Part shown: piece after piece, positions 6,470 to 12,908 of the stretch
How the letters are laid out: each line of letters starts with the position of its first letter
How positions within the stretch are numbered: the stretch's first letter is position 1
Source of the DNA: Desulfocapsa sp.
Lineage (GTDB): Bacteria > Desulfobacterota > Desulfobulbia > Desulfobulbales > Desulfocapsaceae
DNA length: 12,908 nt
Assembly: GCA_029942265.1 (NCBI GenBank)
Contig: JAOZTO010000025.1
Span: 1 to 12,908, forward strand
Direction: 5' to 3'
Translations under genes and position numbers: made by a program
The notes under the pieces: model-generated
What the model was told of the DNA's origin: nothing
The model's input: the letters and a program-made list of their open reading frames with translations, nothing else
Database searches by the model: none

Positions 6470-7816
6470 ATGGATGTAGTTGTAGAAGAGATCAGCGCAC
6501 TCACAAAAAAAATCACCATTACACTTCCCAAAGATGGTGTTCAGAAAAAACTTGAAAAAGCCTACGGAAAGCTACAACGTGAAACCAAGATGAAAGGTTT
6601 TCGTCGCGGCAAGGTGCCTCGAAAAGTTATTGTTAGAAATTTCCAAGAACAGGTTCAGGCAGAGGTTAGTGAAGCATTGGTTCAAGAAAATTATTTCAAT
6701 GCTATCGAACAAGAAAAAATTGAACCTGTCGTGCATCCTGAAATTTCCGATCCTGTTTTTAATGATGACGGAACATTCACATTCGTTGCGGCCATTGATG
6801 TCCGACCTGAATTTGAACTTGCCGAATATAAAGGAATTGAAGTCGAAAAAGTTGATACTGAAATAAGCGATGCAGCTGTGGAGGTTCAAATAGAAGAATT
6901 CCGTCGCGAAATGGCACCACTTCGCAACGTTGCTGATCGTGATGTTCAGGAAGGTGATGTCATCATTGTTGATTTTGAAGGTTTTCATAACGATAAAGCC
7001 ATGAAAGAAATCAAGAGTGAAAATTTATCTGTTGATGTTGGAGCTGGAAAGTTAAGCCCTGAATTTGAAGAGAAACTTGTTGGCATGAAGCAGGGTGAAG
7101 ATGCAAGCCACGAAGTTGATTTTCCTGTTGGGCATGTTAATCCTGTTCTTGCTGGGAAAAAAATTGAGTTTCGTGTCAATGTGAAAGAGGTAAAAGAGCG
7201 AGTCTTGCAGGATTTGAATGATGAATTTGCAAAAGATGTTGATGAAAAATTTGCAAGCTTTGAAGAATTAACTGCCGATATCAAAAACAACCTGCAACAG
7301 AAAAAAGATAAACAGGCTGAAGGAGATGCGGTTGATCGTGTTATGATGAAACTTCTTGAAAACCATTCATTCGATGTTCCTGAACGTCTGGTTCGTTTTG
7401 AAGTGGAAGAAATGATAAAAAACACGGAAAAACAACTTGAACAGCAGGGCATGAATCTTGAAGCTGCCGGTATTAATCGCGACGATCTTGCTAAACAGAG
7501 TAAAGAGACAGCTGAAAAACGAGTTCGAGGTGATTTTATATTAAAGAAAATTGCTGAAACTGAAGATATTAAAGTTAATGATGAAGATATGGATCGTGCT
7601 TTTCAGCGTATTGGTGATCAGTACAATATGTCCATCGCCAAAGTTAAGGAATTCTTCCAAAGCCGCGATGATTTGCTCCCTTTTATGAATGAAATATTGA
7701 ATGAGAAAATTGTCACATTTCTTCGTGAAAATGCCGTGTTTGTTGATGCTGTTCCTGAGAAAAAGGAAAAATTTGAAGATAAAGTGGACGAACCTACTGA
7801 AGAGACGAAGGACTGA
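6470..7816 (+). CDS. tig: Trigger factor, ribosome-associated chaperone
   Basis: ATP-independent chaperone and peptidyl-prolyl isomerase that binds at the ribosome exit tunnel and shields nascent chains. The 448-residue length is typical. The N-terminal ribosome-binding domain carries the signature GFRRGKVP (43-50). The FKBP-type PPIase domain spans about 161-241 (EGDVIIVDFEG at the start, GKKIEFRVNVKEV at the end). The rest is the helical, highly charged C-terminal substrate-binding domain, ending in an acidic tail. AAGGA about 8-9 nt upstream supports the start. It begins the tig-clpP-clpX-lon series, a conserved order linking folding to proteolysis. The 288-bp gap to clpP has been enlarged by an inserted mobile element at 7934-8083. 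Confidence 0.97.
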   Translation: MDVVVEEISALTKKITITLPKDGVQKKLEKAYGKLQRETKMKGFRRGKVPRKVIVRNFQEQVQAEVSEALVQENYFNAIEQEKIEPVVHPEISDPVFNDDGTFTFVAAIDVRPEFELAEYKGIEVEKVDTEISDAAVEVQIEEFRREMAPLRNVADRDVQEGDVIIVDFEGFHNDKAMKEIKSENLSVDVGAGKLSPEFEEKLVGMKQGEDASHEVDFPVGHVNPVLAGKKIEFRVNVKEVKERVLQDLNDEFAKDVDEKFASFEELTADIKNNLQQKKDKQAEGDAVDRVMMKLLENHSFDVPERLVRFEVEEMIKNTEKQLEQQGMNLEAAGINRDDLAKQSKETAEKRVRGDFILKKIAETEDIKVNDEDMDRAFQRIGDQYNMSIAKVKEFFQSRDDLLPFMNEILNEKIVTFLRENAVFVDAVPEKKEKFEDKVDEPTEETKD

Positions 7817-7887
7817 TTACCACATCTTCAATGTAGTCTGTATTTTCTGTATCAGAATACGAAAATATTTTTGAACATGCACCCCTG

Positions 7888-7925
7888 ACGACTACATCTG
7901 TCTTTCTTAAGGCTTTTGTGGTCGT
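7888..7925 (+). terminator. Weak hairpin after tig
   Basis: ACGACTACA (7888-7896) pairs with TGTGGTCGT (7917-7925), 9 bp with one G-U pair, around a 20-nt loop, and is followed by ATTTATTT. Before the adjacent element inserted, this hairpin would have lain directly ahead of clpP. Its termination strength is doubtful because of the large loop and broken T-run. Confidence 0.3.
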
Positions 7926-7933
7926 ATTTATTT

Positions 7934-8083
7934 GTAACTATTCAGCTAGGACCCTATATTTGGCACAACACTGAACTCTAACTGTTTAGATGTGCCCCAT
8001 ATTCGTTCATTTGGATATTCGAAGCATAGTTTGCTATGTAAGAATGTTCAAATGAACGAAGATGGGGGCAGCTGAACAGTTAC
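7934..8083 (+). mobile_element. MITE-like element upstream of clpP, IS66-type ends and 8-bp target duplication
   Basis: A 150-bp non-coding element. Terminal inverted repeats are GTAACTATTCAGCT at the left and GTAACTGTTCAGCT (reverse complement of the right end), with one mismatch. It is flanked by a perfect 8-bp direct repeat, ATTTATTT (7926-7933 and 8084-8091). A second, subterminal inverted repeat (TAACTGTT at 7979 / AACAGTTA ending 8082) encloses a palindrome with TTCGTTCATTTG / CAAATGAACGAA and a CATAG-TTTG-CTATG tip. TIRs starting GTAA with 8-bp duplications are the hallmark of the IS66 family, so this is probably a non-autonomous IS66 derivative. It encodes no transposase. A sister copy lies at 10127-10281. 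Confidence 0.85.
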
Positions 8084-8104
8084 ATTTATTTTATGGAGAG
8101 AAGA

Positions 8105-8716
8105 ATGAATCTAGTACCAATGGTTGTAGAACAGAGTCCTCGAGGCGAACGTTCTTTTGATATTTATTCTAGATTGCTGAGGGAACGGATAATCTTCCTG
8201 GGCACTGCAGTTGGTGATGATGTTACCAGTTCAATTGTTGCTCAGTTACTATTTCTTGAGGCAGAAGACCCTGATAAAGATATCACTTTCTATATTAATT
8301 CCCCTGGCGGCTCTGTAACTGCAGGCCTTGCGATCTACGACACCATGCAATATGTGAAATGCGATATAGCAACTCTTTGTATGGGACAGGCAGCATCCAT
8401 GGGGGCTTTGTTGCTTGCAGCAGGTACTGATGGTAAGCGATACGCCTTACCTAATTCACGTATTATGATTCATCAGCCCATGGGGGGCTATCAAGGACAG
8501 GCTTCCGAGATTGACATTCACGCTAAAGAAATTTTGCGAATGCGCGATGATCTCAATAAAATACTGGCAAAACATACGGGACATACCGTAAAGAAATTGA
8601 AGAATGATACTGATCGTGACAATTTTATGAGCCCTACTGAGGCTAAAAAATATGGTATAATTGATAAAGTACTTACCAAACGATTGAATCCTTCTGAGGA
8701 TGAAGAAAATGGATGA
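8105..8716 (+). CDS. clpP: ATP-dependent Clp protease proteolytic subunit
   Basis: Serine peptidase that forms the tetradecameric barrel of ClpXP and degrades substrates unfolded by ClpX. The 203-residue form starts [10 protein letters not shown], as in most ClpP proteins. An ATG 12 bp upstream (8093) is in frame, but GGAGAG (8095-8100) sits correctly for the 8105 start and overlaps the upstream one. The catalytic triad is Ser98 (GQAASMGA), His123 (MIHQP) and Asp172 (TDRDNF). The oxyanion-side SPGGS is at 66-70. The stop overlaps clpX by 8 bp, so the two are translationally coupled. An inserted mobile element ends 21 nt before the start codon, leaving the ribosome-binding site intact but replacing the sequence further upstream. 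Confidence 0.96.
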   Translation: MNLVPMVVEQSPRGERSFDIYSRLLRERIIFLGTAVGDDVTSSIVAQLLFLEAEDPDKDITFYINSPGGSVTAGLAIYDTMQYVKCDIATLCMGQAASMGALLLAAGTDGKRYALPNSRIMIHQPMGGYQGQASEIDIHAKEILRMRDDLNKILAKHTGHTVKKLKNDTDRDNFMSPTEAKKYGIIDKVLTKRLNPSEDEENG

Positions 8717-9989
8717 ATTTGAAACTGAAAAAAATGACCCTGTTTGTATCTGTTCATTTTGTGGAAAAGATCAGGCAGAAGTAGCAAAGCTTATTGCAGG
8801 CCCTGATGTTTTTATTTGCGATGAATGTATCGATTTATGCAACGAAATTGTACAAGACGATGATTCTGTACAAAAAGCAGATAAAGACACAGTAACGCAA
8901 GGGGCGCTTAAGCCAATGGAGATCAAGGATCATCTTGATGATTATGTTATAGGACAGGACTTTGCTAAAAAAGTCCTGTCTGTTGCTGTACACAATCACT
9001 ACAAACGGATAGATGCGCCTGTTGCAGATGATCTTGTTGAACTTCAAAAATCAAATATTATTTTGATTGGGCCTACTGGAAGCGGTAAAACACTTGTTGC
9101 ACAGACACTTGCAAGAGTTTTAGATGTCCCATTTTGTATTGCTGACGCCACAACACTTACTGAAGCCGGATATGTTGGCGATGATGTTGAAAATATTCTT
9201 GTTAATCTGCTCCAGGCAGCTGATAACGATATTGAACGTGCAGAACGTGGAATTATATATATTGATGAAATTGATAAAATTGCGAGAAAATCAGATAGTG
9301 CATCACTCACTCGTGATGTGTCTGGCGAGGGTGTGCAGCAGGCACTGTTGAAAATAATAGAAGGTACAGTTGCATCTATTCCTCCAAAAGGTGGTCGTAA
9401 ACATCCCCAGCAAGATCTTGTGAAGATAGATACAACAAATGTTCTCTTTATCTGTGGAGGTGCTTTTGTTGGACTTGATGCCGTCGTGCGAAGACGCAAG
9501 GGCACAAAATCTATTGGATTTGGTGCAAAGGTTGTTAGTGATAAAGAGATGAAACTTGGCGACCTTCTTGATAAAGTTCGACCTGAAGATTTGCTCAAGT
9601 TTGGTCTTATTCCTGAACTTGTTGGTCGTCTCCCAGTTATTGCTACTATGCAAGAACTTGAAGAAGAAGATCTGATTCGAATACTCAAAGAACCCAAAAA
9701 TGCACTCACGAAACAGTATGAACGACTTTTTGATTTTGAAGGTGTTCGACTTCGTTTTACAGAAGGCGCCATGATTGCCATTGCTAAGAAAGCCTTAAAA
9801 AGAAAATCCGGGGCTAGGGGATTACGTTCAGTTATGGAAGAGGCAATGCTGGATATTATGTATGAGATACCATCTAAGGAAAATGTTCAGGAGTGTGTGA
9901 TAAGTGAACAGGTCATAAATGATGGAGATTACCCTGTAATTTTATATAATAATGCTCCTGAAGAAAAACGCCTGGAAAGTACAGGATAA
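8709..9989 (+). CDS. clpX: ClpX, AAA+ unfoldase of the ClpXP protease
   Basis: Hexameric ATPase that recognises, unfolds and threads substrates into ClpP. I choose the ATG at 8709 (426 residues), with GAGGA at 8696-8700 spaced 8 nt away; an in-frame ATG at 8700 overlaps that site. The zinc-binding domain uses Cys15, Cys18, Cys37 and Cys40 for adaptor and substrate binding, with an extra Cys13 beside it. The AAA+ core has Walker A GPTGSGKT (121-128), pore loop GYVG (154-157), Walker B IIYIDEID (182-189), the RKH loop (230-232) and the ClpP-docking IGF (269-271). GARGLR in the C-terminal part matches sensor 2. It overlaps clpP by 8 bp. The 313-bp gap to lon is filled by two repeats. Confidence 0.97.
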   Translation: MDEFETEKNDPVCICSFCGKDQAEVAKLIAGPDVFICDECIDLCNEIVQDDDSVQKADKDTVTQGALKPMEIKDHLDDYVIGQDFAKKVLSVAVHNHYKRIDAPVADDLVELQKSNIILIGPTGSGKTLVAQTLARVLDVPFCIADATTLTEAGYVGDDVENILVNLLQAADNDIERAERGIIYIDEIDKIARKSDSASLTRDVSGEGVQQALLKIIEGTVASIPPKGGRKHPQQDLVKIDTTNVLFICGGAFVGLDAVVRRRKGTKSIGFGAKVVSDKEMKLGDLLDKVRPEDLLKFGLIPELVGRLPVIATMQELEEEDLIRILKEPKNALTKQYERLFDFEGVRLRFTEGAMIAIAKKALKRKSGARGLRSVMEEAMLDIMYEIPSKENVQECVISEQVINDGDYPVILYNNAPEEKRLESTG

Positions 9990-10008
9990 AGGACTATAGT
10001 ATTTGTTA

Positions 10009-10102
10009 TGCACACTCGTCAAAAGTCTGAATTTAAGATGGAATTGTAATAAGTGTCATGTTCTAGGAACAAAGAAGGCGAAGCGTTTTTAAGAATCCAT
10101 CA
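10009..10102 (-). repeat. Palindromic dispersed repeat, core-deleted copy (family 1)
   Basis: About 94 bp, homologous to the reverse complement of the repeat at 1626-1784. Shared blocks include ACTCGTCAAAAGTCTGAA (10014-10031) against ACTCGTAAAAAGTCTGAA in the other copy, a GATGGAATTGTAA block, and the far end GTTTTTAAGAATCCATCA. The central hairpin of about 65 bp found in the other copy is missing here. It starts 19 bp after the clpX stop. End positions are approximate because the outer bases diverge. Confidence 0.7.
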
Positions 10103-10126
10103 CGAATAAACAGATAATTCAAGATA

Positions 10127-10281
10127 GTAAATATTCGGGTTGGGCTTAAAACAACCCAGACCACTGAATTGTAAATGTTTGGATAGTGCCTCAGGTTCGT
10201 TTGATCCGGCTTGTGAACTATATTTGTTCATATGTGAACAAGCCGGATCGAACGAAGATGGGGGGCTAGCCGAATATTTAC
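10127..10281 (+). mobile_element. MITE-like element upstream of lon, IS66-type ends and 8-bp target duplication
   Basis: A 155-bp non-coding element with perfect 12-bp terminal inverted repeats, GTAAATATTCGG / CCGAATATTTAC, flanked by a perfect 8-bp direct repeat TCAAGATA (10119-10126 and 10282-10289). It aligns along its length with the element at 7934-8083: CACTGAA near base 40, a GTGCCTC or GTGCCCC block, and AACGAAGATGGGGG near the right end. It has a small GGGTTG / CAACCC hairpin (10137-10157) and a large core hairpin, TTCGTTTGATCCGGCTTGT against its complement (19 bp, one G-U). The core sequence differs from the sister copy although both are palindromic. No coding capacity. Confidence 0.87.
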
Positions 10282-10302
10282 TCAAGATAAGCATATATTA
10301 TT

Positions 10303-12699
10303 ATGAATACAAGTCTATACCCACTCATGTCACTGCGTGACATTGTCGTTTTTCCTCACATGGTTGCACCTCTGGTTGTTGGTCGAAGTAAATCAATTCA
10401 TGCCCTTGAAGATGCAATGGAAAAGCGTACTGAAATTTTCCTCGTTGCTCAACAGAACCCAAAGGTTGATGATCCAACTGAAAAGGAAATCTACAGGGTT
10501 GGAACACTTGCCGTTGTAATGCAATTGCTACGTTTACCTGATGGAACTATTAAGGCTCTTATTGAGGGAAAAAGAAGAGCAGAAATTGTTTCTTTTCCGC
10601 CCCATCAAAGGTTTCTTCAGGCAGAACTTATGGAGCGGTTTGATATTGATGGCGATGGACAAGAAATTGAAGTTTTTGTGCGGCGTTTGCGTAAGAAGTT
10701 TGGTCAATTTGCCGGAGTTAATCGTAAGATACCTCGTGAAGTATTGAAATCGGTCGAACAAATTGATGATTATAGCAAACTTGTTAATGTAATCAGTGCC
10801 CACTTACCTATTAAGTCTCAGGAAAAACAAATTATTTTAGAAATCGACCACGTTTCTAAACGTATTGAAAAAGTTCTTGAATACATCAGTCGTGAGATGG
10901 AACTGGCAGAGCTTGAAAAAGATATCAATGCCAGGGTTAAAAAACGTATGGGGAAAACCCAGCGAAATTATTTCCTTGGGGAAAAAGTCAAAGTTATCCA
11001 GAATGAGATCGGCCAAAATGAAGATGGTGTTGATGAGATCGGAGAACTTGAGCAATCCCTTGGAAAGAAGAAACTACCCCAATTAGTTCGTGAAAAAACT
11101 GCCAAGGAGTTGAAAAAGCTACGTAACATGCCGCCGATGTCTGCGGAAACTACAGTTGTTAGGAATTATGTGGATTGTATTCTTTCACTTCCGTGGGGGA
11201 AAAAATCACGGGCACGGCTGGATATAAATAAAGCTGAAACAATTCTCAATGAAGATCATTTTGGCCTTGAAAAGCCCAAGGAAAGGATTCTTGAGTACCT
11301 CGCAGTCCAAGCTCAAGTTAAGAAACTACAAGGGCCAATTATCTGTCTTGTTGGGCCTCCAGGAGTTGGAAAAACATCCATAACAAAGTCTATTGCCAGG
11401 GCAATGGGGCGCAAGTTCACTCGGATTTCACTTGGTGGTGTACGAGATGAAGCTGAGATACGCGGACACAGAAGAACGTATGTTGGTGCAATGCCAGGTA
11501 AGATTATTCAGGCGATGCAAAAGGTCGGTGTTGCTAATCCTGTATTTTGTCTTGATGAAATTGATAAGATGAGTACAGATTTTCGTGGGGATCCGTCTTC
11601 TGCACTTCTTGAAGTACTTGATCCTGAGCAGAATTATTCATTCAATGATCACTATTTGGATCTTGATTATGATCTTTCTGAGATATTTTTTATTACAACC
11701 GCTAATAATCTTGATGGTATCCCTCTGCCCCTACAGGATAGGATGGAAATTATCCGTTTGAATGGCTATACGGAAGAAGAAAAACAAAAGATTGCAGAAG
11801 GCTTTCTTATTCCTAAGCAGCTTGAATTAAATGGCTTTAAACCTAAGGATATCACTCTTACTTCAGGTGGTGTGTTTGAAATAATACGGCGCTACACAAG
11901 AGAAGCTGGCGTTAGAAACTTTGAAAGAACAATCGCTTCAGTTTTTAGAAAAATTGCACGGGATCGTCTGAAAAAGAAAGTTAAGAATAAGACATATAAG
12001 ATTACCGCTCAAGGTGTGAGGAAATATCTTGGGACACCTAAATTTCGCTTTGGGTTAGCTGAAGAAAAAAATGAGGTTGGCTTAGTAACAGGACTTGCAT
12101 GGACATCAGTAGGTGGGGAGCTACTACAAATAGAAACCACCTTAATGGTGGGAACTGGAAAAATGATTGTTACCGGTAAATTAGGTGATGTTATGCAGGA
12201 ATCAGCTCAGGCAGCACTCAGCTATGTGCGTTCACGAGCGATGCGTCTTGGTCTTATACCTGATTTTTATCAAAAACTTGATATTCATGTCCATGTTCCC
12301 GAAGGCGCTGTTCCCAAAGATGGGCCTTCTGCCGGAGTTACAATTGCTACAGCACTGGTTTCTGCTATTTTAAAGATCCCTGTGAACCATGAAATTGCTA
12401 TGACTGGAGAAATTACACTGAGGGGTAGAGTGTTGCCAATTGGCGGTCTTACAGAAAAGTTACTTGCTGCCAAAAGAGGGAATATTAAAACAGTATTAAT
12501 CCCAAAAGAAAATGAGCGTAATCTCGCTGATGTTCCAGTGAATATTCGAAAGAGTTTAACGATTCTTTGTCTGGACAATGTCGATGAAGTACTTGAAAAT
12601 GCGTTGGTATTGAAAAAAGGAGAAGAACTATTTAAGGATGTTTCATTATCATCAGTCTATGGTGACTTTACAGTGTCTTCACATAATACGCCCCATTGA
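10303..12699 (+). CDS. lon: Lon ATP-dependent protease
   Basis: Cytoplasmic hexameric AAA+ serine protease that removes misfolded and some regulatory proteins. The 798-residue length is normal for bacterial LonA. The N-terminal substrate-binding domain begins with [27 protein letters not shown] sequence and covers roughly residues 1-200, followed by a charged helical linker. Walker A is GPPGVGKT (351-358, Lys357) and Walker [10 protein letters not shown]. The C-terminal protease domain has the Ser-Lys dyad Ser676 (KDGPSAGV) and Lys719 ([13 protein letters not shown]). All key residues are present. No Shine-Dalgarno is visible before the ATG, which lies 21 nt after an inserted mobile element. 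The start is chosen by family alignment. It ends the tig-clpP-clpX-lon series and probably relies on a promoter within or before the repeats. Confidence 0.97.
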   Translation: MNTSLYPLMSLRDIVVFPHMVAPLVVGRSKSIHALEDAMEKRTEIFLVAQQNPKVDDPTEKEIYRVGTLAVVMQLLRLPDGTIKALIEGKRRAEIVSFPPHQRFLQAELMERFDIDGDGQEIEVFVRRLRKKFGQFAGVNRKIPREVLKSVEQIDDYSKLVNVISAHLPIKSQEKQIILEIDHVSKRIEKVLEYISREMELAELEKDINARVKKRMGKTQRNYFLGEKVKVIQNEIGQNEDGVDEIGELEQSLGKKKLPQLVREKTAKELKKLRNMPPMSAETTVVRNYVDCILSLPWGKKSRARLDINKAETILNEDHFGLEKPKERILEYLAVQAQVKKLQGPIICLVGPPGVGKTSITKSIARAMGRKFTRISLGGVRDEAEIRGHRRTYVGAMPGKIIQAMQKVGVANPVFCLDEIDKMSTDFRGDPSSALLEVLDPEQNYSFNDHYLDLDYDLSEIFFITTANNLDGIPLPLQDRMEIIRLNGYTEEEKQKIAEGFLIPKQLELNGFKPKDITLTSGGVFEIIRRYTREAGVRNFERTIASVFRKIARDRLKKKVKNKTYKITAQGVRKYLGTPKFRFGLAEEKNEVGLVTGLAWTSVGGELLQIETTLMVGTGKMIVTGKLGDVMQESAQAALSYVRSRAMRLGLIPDFYQKLDIHVHVPEGAVPKDGPSAGVTIATALVSAILKIPVNHEIAMTGEITLRGRVLPIGGLTEKLLAAKRGNIKTVLIPKENERNLADVPVNIRKSLTILCLDNVDEVLENALVLKKGEELFKDVSLSSVYGDFTVSSHNTPH

Positions 12700-12709
12700 T
12701 CTTTTTTGC

Positions 12710-12737
12710 TTGACGACTCATGGTCTTCTTGTTAAAT
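12710..12737 (+). promoter_or_regulatory. Candidate promoter for the tRNA-Val/tRNA-Asp cluster
   Basis: TTGACG (12710-12715) and TTAAAT (12732-12737) with 16-bp spacing lie just after the lon stop and 23 bp before tRNA-Val. Good position and -35, moderate -10. Confidence 0.4.
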
Positions 12738-12760
12738 AGATGTCCACAATAGATTGCAAC

Positions 12761-12836
12761 GGGCGGTTAGCTCAGCTGGGAGAGCATCGGCCTTACAAGC
12801 CGAGGGTCACAGGTTCGATCCCTGTACCGCCCACCA
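12761..12836 (+). tRNA. tRNA-Val (anticodon UAC)
   Basis: 76 nt with encoded CCA (12834-12836). The acceptor stem GGGCGGT pairs with ACCGCCC. The D-arm has AGCTCAGCTGGGAGAGC. The anticodon arm TCGGC / GCCGA encloses loop CTTACAA, giving anticodon UAC. The T-arm has GGTTCGATCC. It is the first gene of a tRNA cluster after lon. Confidence 0.97.
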
Positions 12837-12864
12837 TTCAATCTTTGTAAATTTTATCTAACCT

Positions 12865-12908
12865 GGAGCGGTAGTTCAGCTGGTTAGAATACCGGCCTGT
12901 CACGCCGG
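12865..12908 (+). tRNA. tRNA-Asp (anticodon GUC), cut by the window end
   Basis: The first 44 nt of a tRNA, 28 bp after tRNA-Val. GGAGCGG begins the acceptor stem, GTTCAGCTGGTTAGAAT is the D-arm, and CCGGC / GCCGG encloses loop CTGTCAC, giving anticodon GUC. The variable loop, T-arm and acceptor 3' side lie beyond the window. Confidence 0.93.

Noticed and set aside
8093..8104. Upstream ATG for clpP adding MERR
   Set aside because: The Shine-Dalgarno GGAGAG overlaps this codon and is spaced correctly for the ATG at 8105, where ClpP proteins normally begin.
8700..8708. Upstream ATG for clpX adding MKK
   Set aside because: It overlaps the GAGGA ribosome-binding site that serves the ATG at 8709.
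9044..9781. Long minus-strand ORF (245 residues) opposite clpX
   Set aside because: Serine- and arginine-rich shadow frame of clpX without a ribosome-binding site or recognisable domain.
7934..10289. CRISPR array or attC-type cassette sites formed by the repeated palindromes
   Set aside because: There are only two copies, 2 kb apart, each with its own target duplication and no spacer structure or integrase; MITE insertion explains them.

Overview
The window is about 12.9 kb of bacterial chromosome, AT-rich and gene-dense, made almost entirely of conserved housekeeping genes. Gene order (tRNA-Leu, tig, clpP, clpX, lon; phoH-ybeY-pdxJ), an adenylate kinase with a four-cysteine lid, and a gene that makes sense only if an in-frame TGA encodes selenocysteine together suggest a selenium-using Desulfobacterota, most likely a Desulfobulbales-type sulfate reducer. 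That placement is inference from gene content; no rRNA is present.

Layout. Positions 2-1622 (+): a secreted DUF3108 protein and adk. Positions 1626-1784: a palindromic dispersed repeat. Positions 1808-1844: a strong terminator-like hairpin just ahead of the purC ribosome-binding site. Positions 1858-2748 (+): purC, convergent with a minus-strand block. That block, in transcription order, is an exported selenocysteine DsbA-like protein (6027-5155), phoH (5148-4165), a single ORF joining YbeY and PdxJ (4165-2963), then tRNA-Leu(UAA). The 262 bp between 6028 and 6289 is a divergent promoter region. Plus-strand block: tRNA-Leu(UAG), tig, clpP, clpX, lon, tRNA-Val(UAC) and the first part of tRNA-Asp(GUC), cut by the window end.

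How the genes work together. tig, clpP, clpX and lon form a protein folding and quality-control cluster: nascent-chain chaperone, the ClpXP protease and the Lon protease. The minus-strand block combines an extracytoplasmic thiol-disulfide oxidoreductase with the PhoH/YbeY ribosome and RNA maturation pair and vitamin B6 synthesis. Spacing of 6 nt and a 1-nt overlap suggest one operon.

Main discoveries. (1) The gene at 6027-5155 looks broken by a stop, but the TGA replaces the first cysteine of a CPHC active site and is followed by two hairpins, one a good bacterial SECIS candidate. (2) ybeY and pdxJ have no stop codon between them, yet pdxJ keeps an ideal Shine-Dalgarno and ATG inside the ORF, so a fusion and a free PdxJ could both be made. 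(3) Two MITE-like elements of about 150 bp, with TIRs beginning GTAA and perfect 8-bp target duplications (an IS66-family signature), end exactly 21 nt before the clpP and lon start codons, in the same orientation. Their arms are conserved while their palindromic cores differ. (4) A second repeat family has one full copy (1626-1784) and one copy lacking its core (10009-10102, opposite orientation). The only gene-free stretch over 300 bp, 9990-10302, consists almost wholly of two of these repeats.
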